From assembly GCF_039536325.1 (NCBI RefSeq), contig NZ_BAAAYO010000018.1, positions 124,001 through 188,000 of the forward strand: 64,000 nt of DNA, read 5' to 3'. Below are positions 16,229-24,527 of this stretch, in pieces. The translations under genes and the position numbers were made by a program. Numbering within the stretch: the stretch's first letter is position 1; each line of letters opens with the position of its first letter. Source of the DNA: Paenibacillus_AB hodogayensis (lineage in GTDB: Bacteria; Bacillota; Bacilli; Paenibacillales; NBRC-103111). Below the pieces are notes generated by a model that saw only the letters and a list, made by a program, of their open reading frames with translations, ran no database searches and was not told the origin of the DNA.

Positions 16229-17530
16229 TCACATGGACGCTCCATGCCGTATCAGCACCTTCTTCACGCTCTCGCTCCCCGTTGCTTGCTGGGGAAGCTT
16301 CGTTCCTGCTTGGATAAGGCTCTCTGCAACCGCAGCGTAATCCCCACCCGGATTTTGAATGTGAAGCGATCCCCAGATGCAGCTGTTCAGAGGAGTCCCG
16401 CCGAATTCATTCAGAATATCCACGGACGCCCCATGCTCCAACAACAAGCGGACGATTGCAGCGTCGCCTTGCACCGCGGCGCGATGAAGTGCGGTCATCG
16501 CCCGATCGTTGCGGCGTGCATCTGCGGGAATACCGATCTCCAGCATAAGCCGCACAGCCTCTGCCCGATGCTCTCCAGCCGCATCCGCTAAGACGCTTTG
16601 ATCTTCCGGCTGAAGGGCTTGGACGATACCGGGATGCTCCCGCAAGAGGCGGCGGACCGTTTCTGTGTCGGCCCTCATAGAAGCAAGCAGCAGCTTCTGC
16701 TCAACGGAACTGTACGACAGCATCAGTTCCGTGATAGCTGCATGCCCCAACCGATCCGCAAGGAAAAGAGGTTTTGCGCCCGAGCCGATATGGTAGGCGT
16801 AAATGTGCTCTCCGGCGGCGGTAAAGTCCCCTTCTCCCACCTCGGCTTGGAGAGCCTTCGGGTTCTCCTTCAGAATGGTGCGGACAAGTTCGAGATCCCC
16901 CAGTTTACATGCCATGAAGATATCCGTCCGGGCGCCGCGTTTGATCAAATGTCTGCATTTGTCCGGATCATTTACGGCATATTGCGCCGGCGTACTGTTA
17001 TGGTCTATATCTCTCGTATCGATGTGAGCCCCATGATCTAGCAGGAAATCGACGACCTCCGGCGAAGTGGCGAAATGCAGAGGAACCTGCCCATCCGGAC
17101 CGCGCTGGTTGACTATGTCCGGCTCCTCCTCGACCATCCTTCGCAGAACATCCAGCATTCCCAATGCCGCCGCAGCATGCGGATCAACGTGAGCTCCCCT
17201 TTCGATCAGATAGCGGGACAAATCGTGATGGTCATGATGCAGAACGCCAAATCCTCCCGCCCACCAGCTGCTTTTGACATGGATGTCCGCCCCGTACCGC
17301 AACAGCACGTCCACCATCTCGCGACTTCCTCTATTCGCAGCAATGACAATCGCCGGCGTATCGAAAACAAACCATGGTTCGTCGATTTGCGCCGCAAGCG
17401 ACGGATGGCTTTGCAGCAAAAGCTCTACCGCTTCTGCGTCGTTGCCGTTCACCGCCTGTTGGAATTGCTCGATGGCTTTGGTGTCCGGTTCATTCATTGA
17501 AATGTTCGAATTGTTGTTCGTTTCGGTCAT
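16229..17530 (-). CDS. Ankyrin-repeat protein
   Basis: A 433-residue protein made almost wholly of ankyrin repeats (for example AVNGNDAEAVELLLQSHPSL, TPAIVIAANRGSREMVDVLL, ALHRAAVQGDAAIVRLLLEH), about ten units in two blocks. No signal peptide or membrane segment. The start is the ATG at 17530 with GGAGGAG upstream; an upstream in-frame extension to 17593 is not supported by a ribosome site. Ankyrin repeats bind proteins; no catalytic domain is attached. It stands alone. Function unknown. Confidence 0.85.
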   Translation of the reverse strand: MTETNNNSNISMNEPDTKAIEQFQQAVNGNDAEAVELLLQSHPSLAAQIDEPWFVFDTPAIVIAANRGSREMVDVLLRYGADIHVKSSWWAGGFGVLHHDHHDLSRYLIERGAHVDPHAAAALGMLDVLRRMVEEEPDIVNQRGPDGQVPLHFATSPEVVDFLLDHGAHIDTRDIDHNSTPAQYAVNDPDKCRHLIKRGARTDIFMACKLGDLELVRTILKENPKALQAEVGEGDFTAAGEHIYAYHIGSGAKPLFLADRLGHAAITELMLSYSSVEQKLLLASMRADTETVRRLLREHPGIVQALQPEDQSVLADAAGEHRAEAVRLMLEIGIPADARRNDRAMTALHRAAVQGDAAIVRLLLEHGASVDILNEFGGTPLNSCIWGSLHIQNPGGDYAAVAESLIQAGTKLPQQATGSESVKKVLIRHGASM

Positions 17531-17706
17531 GACCTTATCACTCCTCCATTGCTCTAGAGCTTGCCTCCATTTAGCTGCGGCGTATCTTGGCATATCTTGC
17601 TAGGCTTGTATTCCTATTATAAATGCTACTGATCCTCTGCGCTATCTGTAGCGGCGAGTGGAAAGGCCATTCTGTAATGTTTTCGTTAGGGTAGCACTAG
17701 CTGCAT

Positions 17707-18312
17707 TTAGGGCTTTAAGTGCTCTACAGATGCGAATGAACCTAATTCGAAATGTCCGGATACATATGATAATCGTGTTATCGAACATTCCGGGACCAGA
17801 TTGCTCTGTACCGCCACAAAATTAGGGTGCCAAACGTTTAGTTGGTCTTCAGAGAATGATTGAACCAAAAAATCGGTTATTAATCCACCATGAGTTACCA
17901 ATACAATGTTACTGCCAGTCGGATGGTTTTTGGACAATTCCAGTAATAAAGAACATAAGCGCTCGCCTGCCTGCTTCGCAGAATCACCAACGGGCGGTAT
18001 ATACTCAGGATCGCGCGTACACCGCTGCCACATGTCTATAAATTCTTCAAATGTTTGTTCAGGCAGATCTCCCCAGTTAGCGCGTTCGCGTAAACGACTA
18101 TCCTCTGAAACGGTTGCATTCGTTTTTATTGCGATAGGTTCGGCCGTTTCTTTGGCTCTTTTAAGGGGACTCGTAACAATGGCTGCAATTTGCAAGTTAC
18201 AAAACCATCGAGCCGTCAATTGTGCTTGTAAGTTACCTTCTGTGGTAATGGAAACATCACCAATCGCTTTTTCTTTTATGGCATGCCTCACGAGAAAGAA
18301 TGTTGAACTCAT
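17707..18312 (-). CDS. Histidine phosphatase family protein (phosphoglycerate mutase-like)
   Basis: A 201-residue protein with LVRHA at residues 7-11 (the first catalytic His of the phosphohistidine intermediate), SPLKRAKETAEPI near 46-58, and LVTHGGLI near 138-145 (second catalytic His). This is the branch 1 histidine phosphatase pattern with Ala in place of the usual Gly in RHG, as in several Firmicute members. The substrate could be a phosphosugar, phosphonucleoside or phosphoprotein. It is expressed alone from a GGAGATTG site. Cytoplasmic. Confidence 0.85.
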   Translation of the reverse strand: MSSTFFLVRHAIKEKAIGDVSITTEGNLQAQLTARWFCNLQIAAIVTSPLKRAKETAEPIAIKTNATVSEDSRLRERANWGDLPEQTFEEFIDMWQRCTRDPEYIPPVGDSAKQAGERLCSLLLELSKNHPTGSNIVLVTHGGLITDFLVQSFSEDQLNVWHPNFVAVQSNLVPECSITRLSYVSGHFELGSFASVEHLKP

Positions 18313-18645
18313 TGAACAATCTCCTTTTTACTAATTTTATATATATCTAATTTAACACATGTCTAATTTAAAGGTATCATTTTTTTCTACTGCGAGGCTA
18401 CAACATGCTGCCAGTTGGTTGAGAAATTAAGCAGCCCCCTTGCGTTGAACACAAGGGGGAATCTGCCATAGGTATGAAGGGTGCGATTCAGCAATTAGAG
18501 AAACGAAACGCATCCCCGATGCTGCAGGGTAAACCGGATGTACGTTGAACTTTCCGGCATCAAGCTTGGGTTGCATACCATCGATCGATCGCATTATTTG
18601 TTCTATAATCCGCTCATCGTGCGCCGCGTCCGGCGATTGCTTTTC
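18313..18645. other. Intergenic region with a hairpin and an in-frame extension of the GH127 reading frame
   Basis: CCCCCTTG (18435-18442) pairs with CAAGGGGG (18452-18459) around a 9-nt loop. After the GH127 stop at 18646-18648 the same frame stays open on the minus strand for about 72 more codons to a TAA near 18427, ending inside this hairpin region. I recognise no domain in it. No independent gene is called. Confidence 0.35.
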
Positions 18646-20484
18646 TTACCCCTTATACAACATTTCCTCCTGTCTCTCCCGCAGCCAAACCTGCATAAAG
18701 CCGGGCTCCCGATTATCCCAGAAGCAGTATGGAATCGCGGTAAACGTGCGCCCTTCCGGGCAAGCACCCCGAAGCACGGTAACAGGCGGTCCGAAATCCC
18801 TGGATCGCACGCATACGAGCGGCGCATGCTCGGGCACGACCAAGCTGTCGAATTGCAGATGGGCGTTATCCGCCTTCTCGACGCAATAGACGAGCGGTCC
18901 CCGCTCCAGAGCGATTCGGCCCGCATTATCCTCCACTTCATTGCGGCTGCGGACGCGCTTAACCGGCATCTCCATTTGCAGCTCGACCTGATCTCCCGCG
19001 CACCAAGCTCTCTCGACGACCAAGTAGCCGCTGTCCAACGCATAATCGCCCGCATCCAGCGCTTCGCCGTTTACGCGTACGGACATGCCGCGGCACCAGC
19101 CCGGATAGCGAAGACGCAGCTCGAAGCGGCGCGTCTCCGACGGCCATACGCTGATTTGAACGTCGCCGTCGTAAGGGTAAGCCGTTTTTTGCTCCAGCTT
19201 GACATCTGTTTCCGCCATTGTTACCTTCGTACCGCCCTGCACATATTGATTGACGACGATGCCGCGATCCGCAACCGAGTAAATATAGTGGCCTACGGAA
19301 GGCAGGAACCTGGACAGTTGAGTCGGACAGCACGAGCAGTCGAACCAGGGCACGCGATGATGGTCTCCGTGAGACGCAAGCGGGTTGACGTAGAAAAAGG
19401 TATCCCCTTCGAGCGAGATGCCCGCAGCGGCGCCGTTATACATGGCCCGCTCCACGATATCGGCGTATTTGCTATGTCCGTGAAGCAGGTTCATCCGATG
19501 ATTCCATAGCACCATGCCGACAGCGGCGCATGTTTCGCAGTAAGCCGTTTCGTTCGGCAAATGATAGTCGCGCGTAAAGCCCTCATTGTGCTTCGATTGA
19601 CCGATGCCGCCCGTCACATACATATTGCGCTCGACGACACTGCTCCAAACCCGGTCCAGTGCGTCCATATATGCCTTATCGCCGGTCATTGCGGCCACGT
19701 CGGCCATCGCCGCATACAAATACATGGCGCGGACGGCGTGGCCGCTAACTTCCGACAGCTCGCTCACCGGCTTGTCGTCTTGACAGTACGCAGCCCCCAT
19801 ATCGTCGCGGTCCCATATTTCTCCCTTGCCGTGGCCATGCCCTCTCTCCTCCAGCAGCCAAAGCGCCAGCTTCCAGTAGCGCTCCTCGCCCGTCTCGCGG
19901 TAAAGGGCGACAAGCGCAAGCTCGATTTCCTCGTGCCCGTCGACCCAATGCCTTTTGCCGGGACCGAATACGTTGTCGTAATGATCCGCCAGCTTGCAGG
20001 CGGTGTCCAGCAGCTTGCTCTTGCCCGTGGCCTGCTTGTAGGCGATCGCCGCTTCGATCAGATGGCCGCCGCAGTACATCTCGTGTTTGTTCATATCCGT
20101 CCACCGCTGCTCCGGCGTTACGAGCGAATAGTAAGTAAACAAATACCCGTCCTCTTCCTGCGCGGCGGCAATGAGGTCGATAATTCGGTCTGTTTGCGCT
20201 TCAAGCTCCGGGTCCGGGTGAATCATGAGCGAATACGAGGCCCCTTCCAGCAGCTTGTATACATCGGAATCGTCGAAAAAGATACCTTGGAACGGCCCCT
20301 CGGCCAATCCGGCCGCCTTGGCGAAATTGGCGATTCGGCCGGTTCGCTCGCATTGCTCCAGACAAGCAAGAATCGTCGTTTCTTTCAACGCTTTTAATCG
20401 GGAAGCCCAAAACGTATCGTCGATCCAAACCCGATTGAACGGAACGGCTTGAAGCTTTTGATGGGAATTGGCAGATATGTCCAT
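18646..20484 (-). CDS. Glycoside hydrolase family 127 (beta-L-arabinofuranosidase-like, DUF1680)
   Basis: A 612-residue enzyme with the (alpha/alpha)6 barrel of GH127 and C-terminal beta domains. The zinc-thiolate active site known from Bifidobacterium HypBA1 is visible: CETCA with Glu317 and Cys319, and CSCCP with Cys385 and Cys386 (nucleophile region). No signal peptide, so it is intracellular and would release L-arabinofuranose from imported oligosaccharides; other GH127 members act on different sugars, so the substrate is provisional. It lies next to the divergent AraC gene at 20619 and is separated by that gene from the rest of the carbohydrate locus. Confidence 0.92.
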   Translation of the reverse strand: MDISANSHQKLQAVPFNRVWIDDTFWASRLKALKETTILACLEQCERTGRIANFAKAAGLAEGPFQGIFFDDSDVYKLLEGASYSLMIHPDPELEAQTDRIIDLIAAAQEEDGYLFTYYSLVTPEQRWTDMNKHEMYCGGHLIEAAIAYKQATGKSKLLDTACKLADHYDNVFGPGKRHWVDGHEEIELALVALYRETGEERYWKLALWLLEERGHGHGKGEIWDRDDMGAAYCQDDKPVSELSEVSGHAVRAMYLYAAMADVAAMTGDKAYMDALDRVWSSVVERNMYVTGGIGQSKHNEGFTRDYHLPNETAYCETCAAVGMVLWNHRMNLLHGHSKYADIVERAMYNGAAAGISLEGDTFFYVNPLASHGDHHRVPWFDCSCCPTQLSRFLPSVGHYIYSVADRGIVVNQYVQGGTKVTMAETDVKLEQKTAYPYDGDVQISVWPSETRRFELRLRYPGWCRGMSVRVNGEALDAGDYALDSGYLVVERAWCAGDQVELQMEMPVKRVRSRNEVEDNAGRIALERGPLVYCVEKADNAHLQFDSLVVPEHAPLVCVRSRDFGPPVTVLRGACPEGRTFTAIPYCFWDNREPGFMQVWLRERQEEMLYKG

Positions 20485-20618
20485 ACTAGCACTCCTCTGA
20501 AGAATAGTAGGATTTCACTCTATTTCCCCTCCATCATATATGCTATATTTGTTTCAAAATACGCCTTTTCTTAACTATTCGCTTGCACGATTTAAACTTT
20601 CCCGGGAGGCATACGCAA

Positions 20619-21518
20619 ATGGAAACGGGGACTGCGCTTTATATGACCGCTCCTCCTATGCCGTTCTATCTCATCGGCGGCAAGGATAGATACGCGCCCG
20701 GCCAGGAGCATCCCGATCGGTATGCGCTCGGCGTATTCGATATGCTGCTTGTGAAGAGCGGCGTGCTCCGCATGGCCGAAGAAGGCCGCAGTTACGACGT
20801 CGGCGCCGGACAAGCGCTTATTTTGCGGCCAGACCTGCATCATTACCCCACCGAACCTTGCGGCGAAGAGACGCATTTTTACTGGCTGCATTTCTTTCCT
20901 GCAAGCGAATGGCGGGAGAGCTCGGACGAATCGCTCGTTCACCCATCGCCCATGGACTCGCCCGCGCCGCAGACGCAGCGCGCCCGAACGGGCCTGCCGT
21001 CGGAGCGCACCAGCACGATCGTCCTTCCCAAACATGGCACGCTCCCCTCGCCCGGCAAAACGTTCGACGCGCTCGAGCAGCTCTTGCTATCGGAGCGGCA
21101 GCCGCAATCTTCGGCGCTATGGCAGCAGCAAGCGATCTTTTTCGAGCTAGTCAAGGATATGCACCGGGGCCAAAAGACCGTTCGCGATACGCAAGCCGTA
21201 CGGCTGGCCGAGCAAGCGGAAGCGTTCCTGAAGCAAAATTACCGGAATCCGGTGACGAACGCCATGCTGGGAGAGGCGCTGCATTTTCATCCCAATTACA
21301 TTTCGCGCTGCATGCAGAAGGTAACGGGCTATACCCCGATCGACTACTTGATCCAGTATCGTCTGGAGCAAGCCAAGCTGCTGCTTATGAAAACGGAGCT
21401 GTCCGTCATGCGGATCGCGGAGGAAGTCGGCTTCCATCAGCCGGCTTACTTCTCCCGCTGCTTCTCCCGCAAAGAAGGGATCACCCCTCTCCAGTTCCGC
21501 AAAAAGTTTATGAAGTAA
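20619..21518 (+). CDS. AraC-family transcriptional regulator
   Basis: A 299-residue regulator: N-terminal cupin-like ligand domain (about 1-145), a Pro/Ser/Thr-rich linker near 110-145, and the C-terminal AraC DNA-binding domain (HTH elements LGEALHFHPNYISRCMQK and IAEEVGFHQPAYFSRCFSR). I placed the start at the ATG at 20619 with GGGAGG 9 nt upstream rather than the TTG at 20583. It is divergent from GH127 with 134 bp between them and convergent with the GH88-like gene. It probably senses the sugar released by these enzymes. Confidence 0.88.
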   Translation: METGTALYMTAPPMPFYLIGGKDRYAPGQEHPDRYALGVFDMLLVKSGVLRMAEEGRSYDVGAGQALILRPDLHHYPTEPCGEETHFYWLHFFPASEWRESSDESLVHPSPMDSPAPQTQRARTGLPSERTSTIVLPKHGTLPSPGKTFDALEQLLLSERQPQSSALWQQQAIFFELVKDMHRGQKTVRDTQAVRLAEQAEAFLKQNYRNPVTNAMLGEALHFHPNYISRCMQKVTGYTPIDYLIQYRLEQAKLLLMKTELSVMRIAEEVGFHQPAYFSRCFSRKEGITPLQFRKKFMK

Positions 21519-21528
21519 ACACAAAGAA

Positions 21529-21571
21529 AACAAGCCTGTCATCCCACACGTTGTGGTTTGAGAGGCTTGTT
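21529..21571. terminator. Bidirectional terminator between AraC and the GH88-like gene
   Basis: AACAAGCCT (21529-21537) pairs with AGGCTTGTT (21563-21571) across a 25-nt region that can itself fold. It sits between the two convergent 3' ends. Confidence 0.65.
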
Positions 21572-21576
21572 CCTAT

Positions 21577-23064
21577 TCAAGACGAAGCCGGTTCCGTATG
21601 GATGGCAGCGTATAGCTGCGCCAGCAAACCCATCCCCATCTGGGACAAAACCCGGTATCCCCCGCGCTGCAGCACGAGCCCTCCGCAATTGTGCTGGCTC
21701 ACTCCGTGCAGCAGGCCGTCAGGCGTCACATACGTCTCCAACGCTTGCAGCGCGTGTCGTGCAACATCCAGCGAAGCGGGCGCAAGCAGGCCATGCCGCG
21801 CGCCAAGCGCCAGTGCGGCGGCGATCCCCGCCGATCCCGACGTCTCGATCCCGGTCTCCGGCTCTCCGAGAAAGCAGGCCCACAGTCCTTCCGGCTCGCG
21901 CAATGAAACGACAACGTCGGCGATGCGCCGGAATTCGGCTGTAAGCTCCTCCATGCCGGCCAGTTCGGCCGCATAAGGGGAACGCTGCAGCTCTATCCAG
22001 GTTCGGACGAATCCGAGCATATACCAGGTGTACGAGCGCGCCCAGTTTCGCATAATGCGTCTGTGTCCTCCATTCGAGACGAGGCCGTACAAGTGGCGTC
22101 CGTCGATCAGCATGTGCCGGCGAAGCAGCAGCTGCCGGATCGCCAGCTGGGCCAAAGGCTTGCTCGGAAGCTGCGAGGCGAGAACGGCCATCGGGTAAGC
22201 CATCGTATAAGCGCCTTCCGCCGTAATGGTACTTTCTGCGGAAAGCACCCCTTTGTCCGCCACCAGTTGATCGTCCCAATAGGCGACCAGCTGCTTCACA
22301 AGCGGATGATCCGGCTGCCGCTTCGCTATGACGGCAACGGGAAGCGTGCTCTCGATGCCAGAGAAACGACCGTCGGAAGGTGCCCCGTACAGGTCCTCGT
22401 AACGCAGTTGGCCGTCCTCCGTCACATATTGGCTCAAGTGGCTGACGATGGCTTGCTCGACCCGGATCGCATCCGTCGCCTGCCGCAGCGCGTACAACCC
22501 GTCCAGCACGCACCCTTCCAGCCAGCCGAACGGCTGCAGACTGTCCAGCGACAGCATTCGGTTGAGGAACTGCTCCATCGGGCGCGGCGGCCCTTCCTCC
22601 GCAATCATCAGATGCGGCGCAAACAAGCTTCGCTCCCCGTCGCCCTGCAAGCCGTCGAACACCCATAGCGTTGCCTCCGTCTCCAGAATGCGCAGCCCGA
22701 CGCCTTGCCGGAGCGCCGCCTCGGCCTGCTGCGGAAGAAGCGGCAATTCGAACGGCTGAAACACATACGCATAGCGAATATCGAACGTGCCCAGCCGCTC
22801 GCCGGACTCCAGCAAATACGCCTCGACAAACAACACTTCCCGCATTTCGACGGCAACGTTTATACGCAGCCGCGCATTCCGTTGCGGGGCGGCCAGAAGC
22901 GGCCGCAAGGGCAAGCCGCTCCAGGCCAGCTTCAATTCGTGCCCCGTCTGTCCAATCGGGACAGCCGACCAGCCTGCCGGAACCCGCTTATGTTCCGGCA
23001 GCGGCAGATCGGGCGCTGCCAGCACTCGCGCTGTTTCATATACGATCGTATCGGTTTGCTTCAT
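21577..23064 (-). CDS. GH88/GH105-like unsaturated uronyl hydrolase family protein
   Basis: A 495-residue protein. The first ~150 residues form a beta-rich domain I do not recognise. From about residue 175 the repeated helices and the text NWARSYTWYMLGFVRTW (near 338) and GLWACFLGEPETGIETSGSAGIA (near 395) match the (alpha/alpha)6 barrel of the GH88/GH105 superfamily, which removes unsaturated uronic acids from pectin or glycosaminoglycan fragments by hydration. The RSYTWY element is a variant of the usual R-x-NGW signature. It is the last gene of the minus-strand unit 29112-21577. No signal peptide. Activity is inferred; the N-terminal domain is unusual. Confidence 0.68.
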   Translation of the reverse strand: MKQTDTIVYETARVLAAPDLPLPEHKRVPAGWSAVPIGQTGHELKLAWSGLPLRPLLAAPQRNARLRINVAVEMREVLFVEAYLLESGERLGTFDIRYAYVFQPFELPLLPQQAEAALRQGVGLRILETEATLWVFDGLQGDGERSLFAPHLMIAEEGPPRPMEQFLNRMLSLDSLQPFGWLEGCVLDGLYALRQATDAIRVEQAIVSHLSQYVTEDGQLRYEDLYGAPSDGRFSGIESTLPVAVIAKRQPDHPLVKQLVAYWDDQLVADKGVLSAESTITAEGAYTMAYPMAVLASQLPSKPLAQLAIRQLLLRRHMLIDGRHLYGLVSNGGHRRIMRNWARSYTWYMLGFVRTWIELQRSPYAAELAGMEELTAEFRRIADVVVSLREPEGLWACFLGEPETGIETSGSAGIAAALALGARHGLLAPASLDVARHALQALETYVTPDGLLHGVSQHNCGGLVLQRGGYRVLSQMGMGLLAQLYAAIHTEPASS

Positions 23065-23105
23065 CGGTTCTGTTCCCCCGTCCCTTCCCGCTGCCTAACA
23101 ACGCC

Positions 23106-24443
23106 CTACTTGCTCTTGGCCAACTCCGCGGCAATTTTCTGATTGATCCGTTCATCCGCTTCACGCAGAACGGTATTCAAGTCTTTTCCGGCAAACTGGA
23201 TGTCGTTGAATGCGGTCTGCGCTTCCGCCAATGCAATCGCTTGGTAAGGGGTCAGCTTTACGATCGGCGCCGGATTCGCTGTAAACAACGCCTGCACATG
23301 CTTGTCTTTCAGGAACGGAATGTCTTTGCCGAACTCGCTGACGATCTCCGGCTTTTGCAGGGCGGGCACATAGCCTTTGCGCGCCAAATGCTTCTGGAAC
23401 TCGGGCGATGTGACGTAGGCGGCCACCTGGAACGCCGCTTCCTTATGCTTGCTGTTCGACGTCACGTAGAAGTAGCCCGGCGCATTTTGCGGTCCCGTAT
23501 TGGCCGCTTCCTTGTAGGTCGGATAAGTGGTCAAGTCCCAGTCCAGCGTCTTGTCCTTGTCCGCGAAATACCGCGTCCCCAGCGCATTCGGACCAAGCAG
23601 CATCGCGAGCCGCTGTTCGCCGAACATCTTCAGCTGAGCCGAGTACGCCAGCGTCGTCTTGTCGTATTCGTTGTTCGGGATGCGGAACAGACCGGTCAGC
23701 GCCTGGAACGGTCGCTTGAACGTCTCGGACGAGAAGCTTCCTTTGTTGCTCGCCGGGTCCACGAACTGCGGCGCAAGCGGATCGAGCGACAGCACGAACC
23801 CGAGCGACGTTCCGAAGCCGTAATAGTTGACGCCGTCGACAACACGGCTCATCTTGCGGGTCAATTCGTACAAATCGTCCATCGTCATGTTGTCCTTCGG
23901 ATACGGAAGGCCGAACTGATTGAAGAGACCCTTGTTGTACAGCAGCGCGACGGAATCGATCGACACGGGCAGGCCGTACATCCCGCCGTTCGCGAGCTGG
24001 CGCTGGGCGTCCACCGATGTTTTCTCCAACGGGGACACGTCGTAGTTATACTGTTTTATCAAGCCGGTCAAATCGTACTGAAGACCGTTTTGCAGCAGGT
24101 TCGTCGGCGTATTGGCAAACGAGTCGTAGTAAATATCGAGCGGCTGACCCGTTTCGAGAATCGTCTTGAGCGTGACGTCCGCCGGAACGAAGACGGGCGT
24201 CACATGCGGGAACTTTTCCTTGATTTTATCGCCGAAGACCGTCATAAACCCTTCTTGGGACGTGATTGACCCGACGTTCATCTTGAAGGAGAGCGTGACC
24301 GGATCGTTGGAGACGACCGGTTTCCCGTCCTGGCCCGGCTGATCGCTTCCCTCCTTACCGCTTGTTCCCCCTCCGCAGCCCGCCAACGCGGCCTGCGCCA
24401 GCAAGCAGCCCGCCAGCAAGTAAACATGTTTTCTGTGTCTCAT
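23106..24443 (-). CDS. ABC transporter extracellular solute-binding lipoprotein (family 1)
   Basis: A 445-residue lipoprotein with a signal peptide ending LAGC (Cys22), followed by a Gly/Ser-rich linker. The body shows family 1 binding-protein features (MYGLPVSIDSVALLYNKGLF; DWDLTTYPTY). It closely resembles the protein at 1906-3213 in layout and in the C-terminal region (HKEAAFQVAAYVTSPEFQ versus HRDEAVKAIELITSEEVQ). It presumably delivers an oligosaccharide to an ABC importer encoded elsewhere, since no permease is adjacent. It is flanked in the same operon by the DUF4838 and GH88-like genes. Confidence 0.88.
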   Translation of the reverse strand: MRHRKHVYLLAGCLLAQAALAGCGGGTSGKEGSDQPGQDGKPVVSNDPVTLSFKMNVGSITSQEGFMTVFGDKIKEKFPHVTPVFVPADVTLKTILETGQPLDIYYDSFANTPTNLLQNGLQYDLTGLIKQYNYDVSPLEKTSVDAQRQLANGGMYGLPVSIDSVALLYNKGLFNQFGLPYPKDNMTMDDLYELTRKMSRVVDGVNYYGFGTSLGFVLSLDPLAPQFVDPASNKGSFSSETFKRPFQALTGLFRIPNNEYDKTTLAYSAQLKMFGEQRLAMLLGPNALGTRYFADKDKTLDWDLTTYPTYKEAANTGPQNAPGYFYVTSNSKHKEAAFQVAAYVTSPEFQKHLARKGYVPALQKPEIVSEFGKDIPFLKDKHVQALFTANPAPIVKLTPYQAIALAEAQTAFNDIQFAGKDLNTVLREADERINQKIAAELAKSK

Positions 24444-24527
24444 CGTGCTTCTCCCCCTTTATTGAATGACAACTCGACTTCAATGACAGCGTTTGCAGCT
24501 TGATGTACGGTTTCTTCCGGAGACCGT

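Noticed and set aside
22671..24269. A 532-codon plus-strand frame opposite the solute-binding and GH88-like genes
   Set aside because: Arg-rich shadow frame caused by high GC; the minus strand has real signal peptide, motifs and ribosome sites.
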